In this document: positions 1-11,213 of the stretch, in pieces
Layout of the letters: each line of letters opens with the position of its first letter
How positions within the stretch are numbered: position 1 is the first letter of the stretch
Origin: Artemisia argyi
Lineage: Eukaryota; Streptophyta; Magnoliopsida; Asterales; Asteraceae
Length of the DNA stretch: 64,000 nucleotides
Direction of reading: 5' to 3'
NCBI GenBank assembly: GCA_030686995.1
Contig: CM060709.1
Location: 270,867,913 to 270,931,912, forward strand
Notes under the pieces: generated by a model
Database searches by the model: none
Told to the model about the DNA's origin: nothing
The model's input: the letters and a program-made list of their open reading frames with translations, nothing else
Made by a program: the position numbers and the translations under genes

Positions 1-406
1 GGGCCTTGGTGTAGATTGGTTCTAGCTAGGATTAGAACTCGATATTCCGCTTAGTTTCATTAAACCTTGTGTAAGCTTGTATACGGATTGCTCCGCCTGA
101 AGGAGTGTGTTGATATAGTGATTGATAACTCTCGAGTGTAGTACTCGGGGTGTGGAGTAGGACGGAGGAGTGAGCTTCGTGCCGAACCACTATAAATCGC
201 CGCGTCTTTTGGTTGTGTTCTTTCCTTACTTTTTATATTACTTGTTTGTTTATATTTGCTATTAGCTAAATTGATATCACATAACTAGTAGAATTCAACA
301 AGTTTGCAAATGTAAATTAATCGGACCTAAAAACGGCGAAACGCTTTAGAAAGTTTAAAAGAAGCGGTGAAACTATTCAACCCCCCCCCCCCTTCTAGTT
401 TCTACA
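1..406 (+). mobile_element. Copia-type LTR, 3' portion (5' end outside window)
   Basis: The segment ends in TTTCTACA and is followed two bases later by a Met-initiator primer-binding site, so it is the 3' part of a 5' LTR in plus orientation. It is clearly similar to 40260-40904 of the solo LTR further right, sharing the GTAGATTGGTTCTAGCTAGG block, the CCGAACCACTATAA block and the poly-C run that precedes the LTR end. The upstream part of the LTR lies outside the window. Confidence 0.8.
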
Positions 407-408
407 AT

Positions 409-420
409 TGGTGTCAGAGC
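409..420 (+). other. Primer-binding site of copia element
   Basis: TGGTGTCAGAGC differs by one base from TGGTATCAGAGC, the usual complement of the 3' end of initiator Met-tRNA in plant copia elements. It sits two bases after the LTR end, the normal spacing. Confidence 0.75.
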
Positions 421-469
421 TTCGTTTATCAAGATCTTTAAAGGATATTGTACTTTAAAACTTGAATCG

Positions 470-960
470 ATCTATGGAATCAAAAAGATATCTAGAAGGG
501 CGTTCTTTGAATGAGCCACCATTTTTTTCGAAAATGAAAATTTTGTCATTTGGAAAAATGAATTTGAAAGTTATGTGAAATCAATAGATCATAATATTTG
601 GCATGTCATTTAATTAGGTGATTTGTAACTAATGAAAGTTAATTTCGTAAACCAAAATTTCATAAGAAACTTTTGCAAAATATTGAAGCAAAAACATTAA
701 TTTATAAAGCCTTGCCGAAAATTTGATTTCGATAAAACAATTTTATGTCAAGTGGCAAATGATATATGGTAAAATGTTTTATACTTTCATCAAGGAAATG
801 TTCAAGCCAAAGATGATGAAAATATGTTGCTAGAAGAATGCTTAGTTTAATTAGATTCATGTACTACTAGTTTGAATGTCTTTATTGTAGGTAATGTTGC
901 CGACAAGGATTTCTCAAGCAACCTAGTTGGTGTACAAATCTACCAGTCTTTAAGTAATGT
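470..960 (+). pseudogene. Decayed copia gag remnant
   Basis: Downstream of the primer-binding site a start-like ATG is followed by a reading frame that must be shifted near position 530. It then reads ENENFVIWKNEFESYVKSID, which resembles the N-terminal Gag domain of plant copia elements (UBN2/DUF4219 type: an aromatic-rich W-K-x-x-F/M-E-x-Y/F-x-K-S-x-D pattern). Several stops follow and no protease, integrase or RT can be found after it, so the element is truncated as well as mutated. Family assignment is from motif recognition only. Confidence 0.6.
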
Positions 961-2295
961 AAATTAAGAAGATAATGCGCGGTTAAAAATGTGTAACATG
1001 GATAGCTGGCAAACAAGACAATGCACGCCTCAAAGTGTGAAACTAATCAAGTGGTTAATTCGCCAAGTGAGTGTCATCAAGTCTTGCATCACATACAACA
1101 CATGTCTTGGATATGTGTTATTAAGGATAGCTAGAGGCCAAGGTAAGTTTTCCTATAACCTTGACTATCATGCTTGCTATTTGAGTGTTTGCTATATGAT
1201 TATGTGACTATGTGATTAGTTATTACTTGCTTGCATGCTAGATGATTTTTGTATACCAATACGTGCTAGATATTTTTTGTTATTTAGATGTGTTGTCTAA
1301 ACGCTTATCCTTCATTGGATTTAAGCAAACTATTTGGAAAAATAATGGTCTTACAACAACCATTATTAATATCAAAATTTTACGTCAATAAAACACTATA
1401 GACGATGCACACTAACTTCACTCTTTATCTTTCGTCTAGTTCTCGTCTATGACTTTTATTAAGAATGACATGATTGACTTCTAGCCACCTCGATGCAAGT
1501 CTCATCTTTAGATCTCATCTCACATGCTACTCTTCCACTTCTTCTGTCTCGACTCTATTCCATATCCATTTCTTAGCTCACTCGTCCGTATTGAGCCTAT
1601 TCTGTGTCTTAAAATACAAAAAGCTATGCTTTAAAACCATCTAAAACCAAAGATTTTTCATATAGACCAATATGCCAAAAACTGCCTAAACTAACTTCCT
1701 GAACCTCATTCTGTCGACGGTCCCCGACCTCTATGCGGTCCCTTTGGCGGTCCCTCATTGATAAGGGACCGTCTGGGTTTTCTATCAAACTATACGGTTC
1801 TCTCTTTTGCTCACAGCCAAACAAAGTTCATTTCAACCCATATCTCTAAAAAGGCAACGAAGAACACTTCCAAAATTACCATAAAAGTTCAAGGTTTCAA
1901 ATCCAAGTTTAATAATCACTCCGAAACACTAATTGTAAGTCACCCTTATCTAATCTTTTCTTATTTCATAATTAGGGATTATTCCATTAGATTTGGGGGG
2001 ATTATCAATTTTGTTTACTTGTCACTTTCTAATCTTAACATTACATTACTAATAATTGACTTATTGATGCTTACACTAGTAAATAAGATATAGCTTCAAA
2101 TAATACTTTAAAAACATGATAATAATCCCCATATAGGAAAATGGGTTTGAAACAACCTCTTAGTTTCACATTGTTAATACATACTAATGAAGTCAAATAT
2201 GAACTCTAAATGATTAATATTTGCTTTAAAAAATGTCAAAACCAAATCAACATTGGATTCTAGCTAATTATATATTTATTGTTGATAGGTGAAAC
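961..2295. other. No gene recognised; contains LTR-like dyad
   Basis: Short open frames here have no recognisable motif. At 1748-1771 CGGTCCC and GGGACCG flank a short loop; the same dyad with nearly the same loop occurs in the copia solo LTR at 39606-39633. Some of this stretch is therefore probably a diverged piece of a related LTR. No terminal repeats could be fixed. Confidence 0.4.
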
Positions 2296-2948
2296 ATGCC
2301 CAAACCCATCGGTCTTGACCACCAAAACATACGTGATTACATTCCTAAAATTTCAGATTATTATCCATCACCCATTAAGGAAGCTTTTGAAAATGTGGAA
2401 ACTATATATTTTTATGAGGGTCGTCGGGTCTATGCAGACTTAATGACATGAACTACTTAAATTTTATGTTCCAACTTGTCAACCTTGACTGTATCTATAA
2501 AGTCGATGAGCAAATTATTCCACAATTTGTCCTTGAGTTTTATAGTCTTTTTAACCTAACTTCTGATCTTGAAGGTGAAATTTACGTTAACTTCACCATC
2601 CAAAATCAATTGATTTCATATTCTCTCCCTGTATTCGATCAAGCCCTTGGTGTTCCCACTGAAGGACACTGCACATTCACTCATGAATGGAACCTTGATG
2701 CTTTAGCTAGGAGCTCTCCTTCGTATGGAAAATACACCACCATCCCTCCATCTCCAGAAGAGATAAGAGCCTTAGTTCAAAATGATAGAAATGAACCTGA
2801 ATATAGACTGTACCGAGGGGCTCTTATTCCTCTCAGTGAAAATCGAATCCTGATAAAGGAAATTGTTGATCACATGAAACCTATGACTGAAATAATTTGC
2901 GAGAATGTTTTCTGTCTTGGCCGAAACCGACTGCTGGATTTATTTTGA
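2296..2948 (+). pseudogene. Plant transposon-associated protein fragment, frameshifted
   Basis: Two overlapping frames form one protein-like region. The first starts MPKPIGLDHQN and ends at a TGA near 2449. The second continues from about 2448 as a 166-residue open frame with hydrophobic and acidic blocks (PQFVLEFYSLFNLTSD, FDQALGVPTEG, IVDHMKPMTEIICENVF) and stops at TGA 2946-2948. A one-base frame change between them suggests a broken gene rather than two. The sequence resembles the putative plant transposon protein domain (PF20167-like) often found next to gypsy retroelements in Asteraceae; that assignment is from memory and unverified. No pol domain is adjacent, so this is most likely an isolated relic. 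A host gene with an unrecognised intron is the alternative. Confidence 0.4.
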
Positions 2949-3379
2949 GAGAGGGTGGAGTTAGGTTGGAGGATATTTTAGAGAGAGGTAGGCTCCATTT
3001 TATTAGAATAGATAGACTTGATAGGTACATGAGAATTAGTCCTAGCTAATACCACTGAAATAGAAAAAATCAAACCATCCTAACTAAATAATTAATTAAA
3101 CTAACCAACCTTTGCTAAAGAAACCTAGCAAAAAAAAAATGCATAACAAAACTTTTTTTTTAATGTTCGCAAAAGACTTATGCGTTTCAGTTTTGAACAA
3201 CCAAACAAACTTATATTTTTACAGTGTTTAAACATTGTGCATATACCATGTTCATTTGCAAACCTTTTTACACCATGACCATGTCAACCAATAAAGTAAC
3301 CAAAGTCGGTGAACACTCTGTGCAAGTGGGGCGGTTGCACAGGGCCACCAATTTTATAAAGCCTCCATCTATATCTATA
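2949..3379. other. No gene recognised
   Basis: AT-rich sequence with short A and T runs. The small open frame at 3224-3436 has no recognisable motif. Confidence 0.5.
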
Positions 3380-3402
3380 TCTATACTATATAATAAAATA
3401 AG
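3380..3402 (+). mobile_element. Candidate Helitron 5' end
   Basis: TCTATACTATATAATAAAAT preceded by A matches the style of plant Helitron 5' termini (TC start, TATACTATAT-like). No partner 3' end could be proven. The nearest good one in this orientation is at 28732, far away and beyond several nested insertions. Low confidence because the local sequence is also a TCTATA simple repeat. Confidence 0.25.
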
Positions 3403-4312
3403 CTTTTTTACAACCCAACTAAGCACGAAGCATTAAAAATTCGTTTAATGCTATGATGTGGATTACCTTATTTAGCGAGAATGTACAAACAATCCACTGC
3501 ACCAATTTTATTCGATTGTCAACTATGTCAACCATCTATTTTTGTTAAGCAATAAACACTGCATATTCCTTGTAAAAGCTTCTTTAATACTCCAACCTAT
3601 GCACGCTCCACTATCAATTTAAACAAATCGGTTTCAACTACAACTTCTTGCATACGCTTCTTTGATACTTCATTTGAATTCAACCATTTAATGTTTCTCC
3701 TAAACATATATGATACACTTATACAAATCATTGCAATAATATCACCAACTCAACCGATTCAAAAAACATGACAGATCTCCACTCTATTTAATATGCCAGT
3801 GACTCTATTATTGCCACACCGTAAAATAGGTAATATTCAATTTTTATTTTTATTTTTTGGTTTCGCTTTAAATTACATAATACATCTATTTTGATGTTTT
3901 TTATCAGGATTTGTTCTTGAGTCATTCAAATTGGTTGTCACAATTTAACATTAATTGTCAATTCATTCAAAAAATAAAAAAAAATCAGATACAAATTGTT
4001 CTATTAGTTTTTTCAATTTAATTTTGTGCCGGTTAATTTTGATATGTTTGATTCGATAGTTCTAATATTTTTTCAATTTGATATGCAGGTACGATGCCCT
4101 ATCTCAAACTCTCCATTATCATTCGATTAGTAAGTATTCGCATCTATTAGTTTTTTTAGGGTTTTTATTTAAATCCCATATGTGTTAACATCGATTAGTA
4201 ATTATTCGCATCCTTTTGTTCTATTATTTTGTTTTGTTGATAATTTGTAATTGATCTCGATATGATACTTAAAGACTTTGATTAATCATGGTTTATGTGT
4301 GTATGATTGCAG

Positions 4313-4416
4313 AAATTCGCGAAGAAAGGTACTTGCGGAAGTGTCCACAGGTGTTTGATGAAATGCCTCAAAGAGACATGTATAAAAGGGATAATTTGTA
4401 TGTGTGTTTTTTTTAA
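4313..4416 (+). pseudogene. PPR-like exon fragment
   Basis: After an AG acceptor-like site the frame reads ...QVFDEMPQRDM, a signature of plant pentatricopeptide-repeat proteins, then stops soon after. Only one partial repeat is present. It may be a captured gene fragment, fitting the Helitron-like end upstream. Weak evidence: a single short motif. Confidence 0.25.
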
Positions 4417-4503
4417 ATATTATCACTTTAATTTTGTTCCGATTCAATTAAATATATAATAGATCGTGTTATATTTTTAGGTTCCAAATTTGTTTCGGTA
4501 TTT

Positions 4504-4592
4504 GATGTACAGTTCCAAATGATTTTACTGTTCTTTGTTTGTGTAAAATCGCCGCCAAAATTGAACAGTAAAATCATTTGGAACTGTACATC
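4504..4592. repeat. Perfect 30-bp inverted repeat with 29-bp loop
   Basis: Positions 4504-4533 are the exact reverse complement of 4563-4592, arms GATGTACAGTTCC... and ...GGAACTGTACATC. The structure abuts the truncated end of the gypsy gag on its right. It could be a templated junction repeat or a hairpin-forming element; I see no target-site duplication. Confidence 0.85.
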
Positions 4593-5750
4593 TTCTGTTG
4601 TGTACTGTCAGATGAGTTCCAGTCATCTTTGTTTGATGTTGTGTACTGTCAGATGAGTTCTCGTGAACTTCTTCTGTTGGCTGAAATGTGACCGGAACTA
4701 AGCCTTCAAATCATCAAGATTCACGATGGTGCCTGGTTTCTGCCCATTCCACCAAATCCAGACGGAGTCCTTCAAGGTGTACTTAAACATATGACAGGCC
4801 ACAGGCATGACCCATTTCTGCATCCTAATCGCGCCTTCGCACAAATGCACGAAGTTGTCCGGATCCCCCTTTCCGTCATAAGTACCTATGTGGGAAGGCA
4901 TCTTCAGGCCATCAGGTAATGGATAGTCTTCGATCCATCTAACAAAAGTCGTTGAGGAAACCGTGGGCTCCGAGTACAGGAAATTATAAGGGGCTGCGCC
5001 CATAGGGATGCCAGGATACGAGTTATGGTTGGGGGTATTCCGGATGGAGTTTGGTTAGGGTACGGATGGCATATGTGTGTTCATGTTAAAGGGATAACTA
5101 TTATTCATAGTGTAAAGATGGTAAGCTATGGGATGCCCGAAGGGTACCGTAGTCTGTGGGAAACTCTGGTTACCTAGTTGTCCATTTACCGGTGGGTAAA
5201 GGTTCTGAGGATAAGCCTGAGTGTAGGATTGAGGATACGTACAATTGGGAGGAAGGTTTCCCCCCATACTGAATTGAGGTGGATTTCCTCTTACGCAAGA
5301 TGCGTGGGAAGGTTGTGGTGGAACCTCTGTTTCGTTTCTCCCCAAATGAGCAGCCAATAGGGGAGGGAGATTAACTTGCGTACTCTCCCTTTGCTGGCTC
5401 CTTCCATTGGAGCCCTCAGCCATTGTTCCCTCTCTTCTTGTGGGAACCCTTTCACGGATCCCTTCAAAACTAACAGACCTTCCATTGGTTCTTCGGCTAG
5501 AAGGGGATCCTATTCTCATAGTTGAGTGTGTGACCCCCTGCAATTGAGGCCTTGGTTCCATTTCCATCTCTTCATCGTAATCGTCGCTTGAGTATTCCAA
5601 CTCTCTGCGCATTTCCGAATTCCGAGCCTGCCTCCTACGGTCTCTTAGTAATGATTCGAACTCCTCGAAATTGACTTCAACAAAGGCAGGGCTAATAACA
5701 GGCTCAGGGTTAGTAGATTTCGAAGCATGGTGATTGGGCGTTATTTATGG
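4593..5750 (-). pseudogene. Ty3/gypsy Gag, N-terminal half, with nonsense codons
   Basis: One minus-strand frame encodes an acidic, Pro/Gln/Asn-rich N-terminal region (upstream PAFVEVNFEEFESLLRDRR, then the open segment from MRRELEYSSDDYDEE), a low-complexity Tyr/Pro/Asn stretch, and the start of the retrotransposon Gag core (FVRWIEDYPLPDGLKMPSH, YDGKGDPDNFVHL, MPVACHMF, IWWN). The frame is broken by TAA at about 5055-5057 and TAG at 4698-4700, but the same frame continues on both sides (RSHFSQQKKF after the second). Gag-like sequence ends near 4600 at the inverted repeat; nucleocapsid and pol are absent. It belongs to the old minus-strand gypsy element whose leader, PBS and LTR lie beyond the solo LTR at 5877-7320. 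Confidence 0.75.
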
Positions 5751-6105
5751 GTTAGATCGTGTAGTGAATGTGGAGGCCGTAATTGGCGGAAGGTTGTTAG
5801 GGTCAGTTGACGGTATTGGTGTTAAAGTCGAGAAACCCGGTGGGGGTGAAACTTCTCTTTCTGGATTCATGCCGGATGATGAGGCAAAAAATGATCCGTT
5901 TTTAGGGGGTCATTTAAGCTCGAAATTGAAATTATTTGATCAAATATTGCCCTAAATCGTTCCTTTTGTGATTTTAGGTACTTTTGGATTAAATTCTAGA
6001 AAAGGAAGCATTTTGGACGTTTTTGGAGCATAAAAGTGAAGAAAACGGCAAAGTCTTAATTTTTCTTGCTGGGAATAGTACCTAACGGCATCACCAAATT
6101 CTACA

Positions 6106-6333
6106 TGACGGCTTCAAGAGTAAAACAAGAAGTGAAGTGGATAGAGTCCGTGACGATCCAGAGAGTTTTTACACTAGGGGCATGACGGCGTCACCATAGG
6201 CCGTCATGGTCCCATTACACGTGACGGCCCAGAGAAAAGTTACACTTGACGGTGTCAGATCTGGATCTAGGCAATCCGATATTACTATGGGCGGCGCGTT
6301 GACGGCGTCAGATTTTTCTTCTTGACGCCGTCA
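6106..6333 (+). promoter_or_regulatory. TGACG/CGTCA palindrome array in LTR U3
   Basis: In 228 bases there are four full or near-full 11-bp palindromes of the form TGACG-N-CGTCA (6183-6193, 6247-6257 with one mismatch, 6300-6310, 6323-6333) and further half-sites at 6106, 6151, 6202 and 6222. TGACG is the core of as-1-type sites bound by plant TGA-class bZIP factors. The array ends 12 bases before the TATA box, the expected place for a U3 enhancer. Binding is inferred, not shown. Confidence 0.55.
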
Positions 6334-6344
6334 CATTGGAAAAT

Positions 6345-6354
6345 CTATATATAG
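6345..6354 (+). promoter_or_regulatory. TATA box of LTR
   Basis: CTATATATAG directly follows the TGACG array, and the same element occurs at the equivalent position in the two other LTRs (for example 12179-12188 on the opposite strand). Confidence 0.6.
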
Positions 6355-7385
6355 TTTTGTAATTTTCATTCATTAAGAGAGGACAATTAGAGGGATAACT
6401 TGGAGAAACCTTAGCAAGATTTTTATTGTACTTTCAAGGGTTTTTACCCTTTGAAACCTTTCATGTTCAATTAAGATAAGTATCCTTTCAATTCATTCAA
6501 TATATCTATGTGTTGTTTGAATATATCTTACGCTTGTCTTGATTTTAACATGCTAGGCTAGATCTCTTGTGTGTTTGCTTAGATGTAGTGAAACCTAGAT
6601 GTTGATTATGGGTTGATTGCTTGTTTATAGTTGTTACGGATGAATGATTTCGATGTTAGGCTTAAGAAAACTGGCAGACTTCCATAGGGTAACTTGCTTG
6701 AACGTCTTAAGAAGCATGAACCAATGCGTACTAGGTTTTTATGGTTGTATTTAATGCATGAGCGAATTCTAATGATCCCATGTTAGGAGCTTCTTGCAGG
6801 CTCGACATAGGAGTGAAGTAGGAGCTTATAGAGTTGGGGAAGTACGTGCGCCACCCCACGAATGGTATTAAGGAATATAACCCGTCATCCACGCAATTGT
6901 AACAAACTATCAACCTGTAAAAGATATCTAGGGAGTAATGAAACCTAAGTAAACACAATTTTCCCAATTATTGTTCACACCACTAGTTTAATTAGCTTTA
7001 TTTACATTTTTGTTATTTTATTTCGATTGCATCTTAGTAATTGGCTTAGTTGATTAGCAACTAATTCCACCCACTCATCCAAAACCCGAGATTTTAATTG
7101 CTTTTATAAAAATATATAAATACAAAAAGAATCATCCCTCACCTCTAGACTTAATTTTTAGGCTTTCTAATCCTAGCGACACTATTCCTGAGTTGAACGA
7201 TCAATCCCCCGGTACTTGTCACTATACTATACTACAACGATCAGGTACACTGCTTGGTGGGGGTTGTAAGCTTCTCGAGATCCCTTGAGAGGTAAAGCCT
7301 GGTGCAATTCCCACGCATCACCGGAATAGTAGCGGGAATATTTGACTGGTTATTTTCTTAGAAATAACAGAACTAATTGTAGCGG

Positions 7386-7403
7386 GTCCCACGGATGGTG
7401 CCA
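7386..7403 (-). other. Primer-binding site of older gypsy element
   Basis: Read on the minus strand it is TGGCACCATCCGTGGGA, nearly the same as TGGCGCCATCCGTGGGA at 53943-53958 of the small LTR element. It lies one base from the LTR start, fixing the minus orientation of the element that contains the gag at 4593-5750. Confidence 0.65.
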
Positions 7404-7404
7404 C

Positions 7405-10041
7405 TGATTATACAATAAATTGCACGACCAGGCCTTGATGGAGATCAAAGGGTATAAAGGGTGTTGTGATTGCACCAAGTTTGGATATAACATGAAATAA
7501 GAAATACTAAAACACTACGTTAAGTGATTGCGCAGGGGTTGGACCCTGCGAACCACCTCCAGCGTGTGAATTAGTACTTGGTATGAGAATTTAAGTGAAA
7601 AGTGTAGTAAAGTAAAGTAGGGTAGATTGCATACCAGATTCCCAACTCGTCTAAGGCTATTTATAAGGATGAAATAACCTTGGAGAGTGTTAGCACAAAT
7701 TCTGGAGATCATGGGGGCGTCCCATGACGTGTGGTGGCCACTAGGGCTTAATGTCCCACTCCTCCTAGTTTAGCGGGGAAGCTAAAGAGAAAGAGGAGAC
7801 GTGGGTAAGACTTGGTCTTACCAATGTTTGGGCTTGGCTTGTTCCATCCTTAGAACTTATTGAAGGTTACCCCGAAGGGCTTAATCCTTCGGTTGGCGAA
7901 TTCCCACTTGGTAACTGTAACACCCGTATCCCGGAGACAAATAGGCCCCACCCTAGATGAAATGGACTAAGGGCCTTACGTGATTGGTTAGTCAATGAAT
8001 GTTGCGTAATGGTCAAACCCGATAGTCAATCTTGTGGTCAAAGAATGTGTTATAAGGTTATGAAAGTATTATGTGGCACAAATAAAAGGAAATAGACTTT
8101 AAAGGCTTGACTTGTTATATGCTTAATGTGTTATAAGTTGTTTGTGGCCAAAGTAATAGAAAAGAGACTTAAGGGGCGATTCTTCCCATTAGCCCAAACA
8201 TGTGCAAGTAAATATCTAGGATGTGGAGGATTCTAGCATTTTCCATATTATCCTAGGGGTGTTTGAGGTCCGGTTTTGGTGAATGAAAAAGAGAGGGAAA
8301 AGTGAGATGATGGCTCAAGAAGAAAAAGAAGATGATGAAGATGTATTGTCCATAGTCCTTCCTAGTTATGATCCTCACAAGTAAGTAAATCTAATCTTGA
8401 GTTTATAATGATTATTGTAGTAAAGGGTTAATGGGTTAAGTGGGTTTTCATCATATGATCATATGATGATATAGAGATAATGTTGGGTAAGTTTAGATGG
8501 GTTTAATAACCCTTGATCATGATATGTTGTGTTAATAAGTCTTGATGATGATGGTTAGGAAGTATGATGATGATGATGATGATGATGATGAGGTGGATGA
8601 TGATGCTTTTAGATGCTTAGCTTGGAGCTAAGGTAAGTAAAATGATGTTGGCATGGTATTATATGGACTACTAACATGTTTGTGTTATGTATGTTATAGA
8701 GATTATGTGCTAAGTATCAAGTGGCCATAGATAGGCTTATGTGATGTAATGAATGTAAGCTAAGTGATAACATGGTGTTATGTGTTTAAGTGGGACTTGA
8801 AGTAGTAAGCTTGTAAAGTAAGTGTTATGATGTATATGATGCTTATATGTTTGTTGTGAAGTATAATGGTATGTTATGATCGTTTTACTTACTAAGCGAA
8901 AGCTTATGGTTTAGTTGTCTAACCTTTTTGTAGGTTCTTCTGATTGTGGATGGCGTGGAATATGGAGTAAGGTTGGACATGTGAAGTAGAAGGTATGGTA
9001 AGAAAGTAGGAGCTAGGTAGTATACCGAGCTCAAGTGTCATATTTGTACCCCCGTGAGTCATTAATGTTATGTAAAGTATGGTCAAGTGTCAAGTGTATC
9101 AATTGGTGGTCAATGGACAAGTTATAGTATAGTTATTGTGTTTACGGTCAAGTTAAAGGGGCGTTTGGCATAACGTGTAATTATACCCATTTTGGGATGT
9201 GAACGGGTCAATGGTCGTGGATCAAAGTTGTCATGGTTTTTAATGTTAAATGAGTGTTTGGTTTACGTATAAAGGGTTAATTTTATGGTTAAAGGTGATA
9301 TGGTTAAGTGTAGTATGCAAATGGGTCAAAATGGTTGTTTCCACCCGTTACTTTGTAAAGCACATTTTTGTGGGTCAATATGACCAAGTTTATGCATATA
9401 TTTGATGTTTATAATGTCCTAATGATTTCTGGAAATTTTGGTGTAATGTCAATGTTTTAAAAGTCGTTTTTCCGGAAAATGGGTCAAAAGTGCACTAAAG
9501 GGTTATGCAGAAAAAGGGGTGTTTGGGACAAGGTCTATTTTAACCCATTTTGGGTCTAACGGTTCAAGAATTTTGGGAAACAAGATATAATGTATATTTT
9601 AAGTTAAATGTGGATTACATATGTTTAAATATAGTTTTAAAGTGTCGATTTTATGTTACAAAGCGTTACAGGTCATTTTGAGACAATAGTGCACTTTAGG
9701 GGTCACAGTGCACTTTAGGGGTCATAGTGCACTTTAGGGTGCCACCACTCATTTTAAAAGTATTGGAGTCTAATTCTTCTAAAAATAGTCTCAATGTTTG
9801 TTTTGTAACTTATTAGTCAGTTTATAAATGAGTTACAGGAGGTCATAAACGGGTCAAAGCGTTTCCGCGTAAAAGTTTTAAGTTTTTGGTCAAAGCGGGC
9901 ACGGGGTGTAACAGTAACTAGATTACTGATGATTAGTTTTACGCCGTTGGAAGTTTTAGGAGGCTAGCCAGAGCCTTCGACCTATAGGTTGCGATGAGAC
10001 TCGAAGGGGGTCCTTTGAGATAACCGGAGGGTACATCATCA
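7405..10041 (-). mobile_element. LTR of older gypsy element, split by a solo LTR
   Basis: Begins TGATTATAC next to the PBS. It continues to 7915, is interrupted by the insertion at 7916-9913, and resumes at 9914. The far end is placed tentatively at CATCATCA (10041), giving about 630 bp without the insert. With the PBS and gag it forms the 5' end of one minus-strand element; the remainder is lost left of about 4593. Confidence 0.45.
7916..9913. mobile_element. 1998-bp solo LTR, TSD GTAAC
   Basis: Bounded by TGTAACACCC at the left and GGGGTGTAACA at the right, with identical GTAAC on both sides (7911-7915, 9914-9918). The TGTAACACCC terminus is common in chromovirus (Tekay/Del-like) LTRs. There is no coding sequence, PBS or PPT inside. 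It contains a (GAT)n run near 8567-8592 and a 19-bp tandem repeat (AGTGCACTTTAGGGGTCAC type) at about 9687-9741. Orientation was not established. Confidence 0.85.
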
Positions 10042-11208
10042 GGACCCAAGAGAGGAGCTAAGGTAAATGGTTAATATTTGTAATTTAAAGGGTATTTGGG
10101 AATCTTTTTTAGGAGTGTTAAATGGGGTTCGGATCTTGGTGGTCAAAATATGGATTTTACTTTGCAGATGACTTAAAAAAAGGTTGGGAATGGGGTTTAT
10201 CAGTTGGTGTAATGGTTAATATATGTCGCATTTCCAAAAAAGTTCACTAAATTAGTGGGTCCAATGTGTGCATAGTGCAACTTATTACTAAATATGATGA
10301 TTAGTGAACCTACTGTAATTTACTTTTGAAGATAATTGATTAAGTTAATTGTATTGTACATGCTTATTCAAGTTACTAAAGAGTGGATTCGGTTCCAAGT
10401 TCACCACCAGTTATGGTGTTTGCTAACGATATTTAGAGTCTTAATGCATGAGACATGCAAATTCCTACAGTAGACGACGGACTTGCCATGTTCTCAACAG
10501 CTACTTTTAGTCGGCCTTTTTATGCATCTTCTGGTCATTGTTCTTCTCTTACATTACCGGATATTGGGGACCGATTTGGTAAATTTTAATTAACAGTTTT
10601 TTTCCGGTGTATTGTTGTTTGATTGTCTGGCCAAAATTTGGTTACTGCATTGATAATATTATTTCTTATCAACAAATATGTCGTCGATATCCTCGAATCC
10701 ATCGATAGGAGCAACATCTGGGCTGTAAATTTAGACTTTTTTTGTGGTACCAATTTAAGATGATGTGCACCGTTGTTTATCAAATGATCGTATACAGTGA
10801 GTGCTCTTATATTTTCATGTCTATGCTCACCACTAATATTTTGCTTTATTATATCCAGATGGCTGGATATCCATGGTTACATATGTCTCTTATTCTTTTG
10901 TAGTTACATCTACTGGAAGGGCCAACAGACGAAGGCGCTCATGTTTGGCAACTGATCATAGGCCGAATACACATTAAGGTATTGTGTCACTCGGTTTAGT
11001 TTCAGCAATAAAACTATTGCATCCACATTGTGGAAATGAATCTTTTAAAGACTTTCCTGTTGTTGGCTTAGCATAACCACGTGCTATAGATGTGGGACAA
11101 GGGAATACAGGTGATCCGGTTTAATCCACTCATCATACCGGTTAGTTACTTCCATATAAATTATTCTTGGCTTTTATATAGAGCCACAAAAGGTGTGTTT
11201 GAAAATTG
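10042..11208. other. No gene recognised
   Basis: Mostly AT-rich sequence flanking the full-length gypsy element. One short open frame at 10455-10586 (43 codons, plus strand, starting MQIPTVDDGLAMFSTATFSR) has reasonable composition but no family I recognise. It could be an exon fragment; it is too short to call. Confidence 0.35.
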
Positions 11209-11213
11209 GTATC

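Larger units (their letters stand above)
5877..7320 (+). mobile_element. Solo LTR of the Athila-like family, TSD CCGGA
   Basis: Starts TGATGAGGC, ends CACGCATCA, and is flanked by the same five bases CCGGA (5872-5876 and 7321-7325). It is the reverse-complement counterpart of the LTRs at 11214-12621 and 20596-22002 and is 1444 bp long. No PBS follows and no PPT precedes it, so it is a solo LTR from LTR-LTR recombination. It sits in the leader/gag region of the older minus-strand gypsy element: removing it and one TSD joins the gag upstream region to that element's PBS. Confidence 0.92.

Noticed and set aside
1758..2093. 111-codon plus-strand frame
   Set aside because: No recognisable domain; overlaps LTR-like dyad sequence and has atypical composition.
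4504..4592. MicroRNA precursor
   Set aside because: Perfect symmetric arms without bulges, only 30 bp long, and placed at a transposon breakpoint; more like a junction hairpin.
5734..5955. 73-codon plus-strand frame
   Set aside because: It runs across the border of a solo LTR into antisense gag sequence, so it is not a gene.
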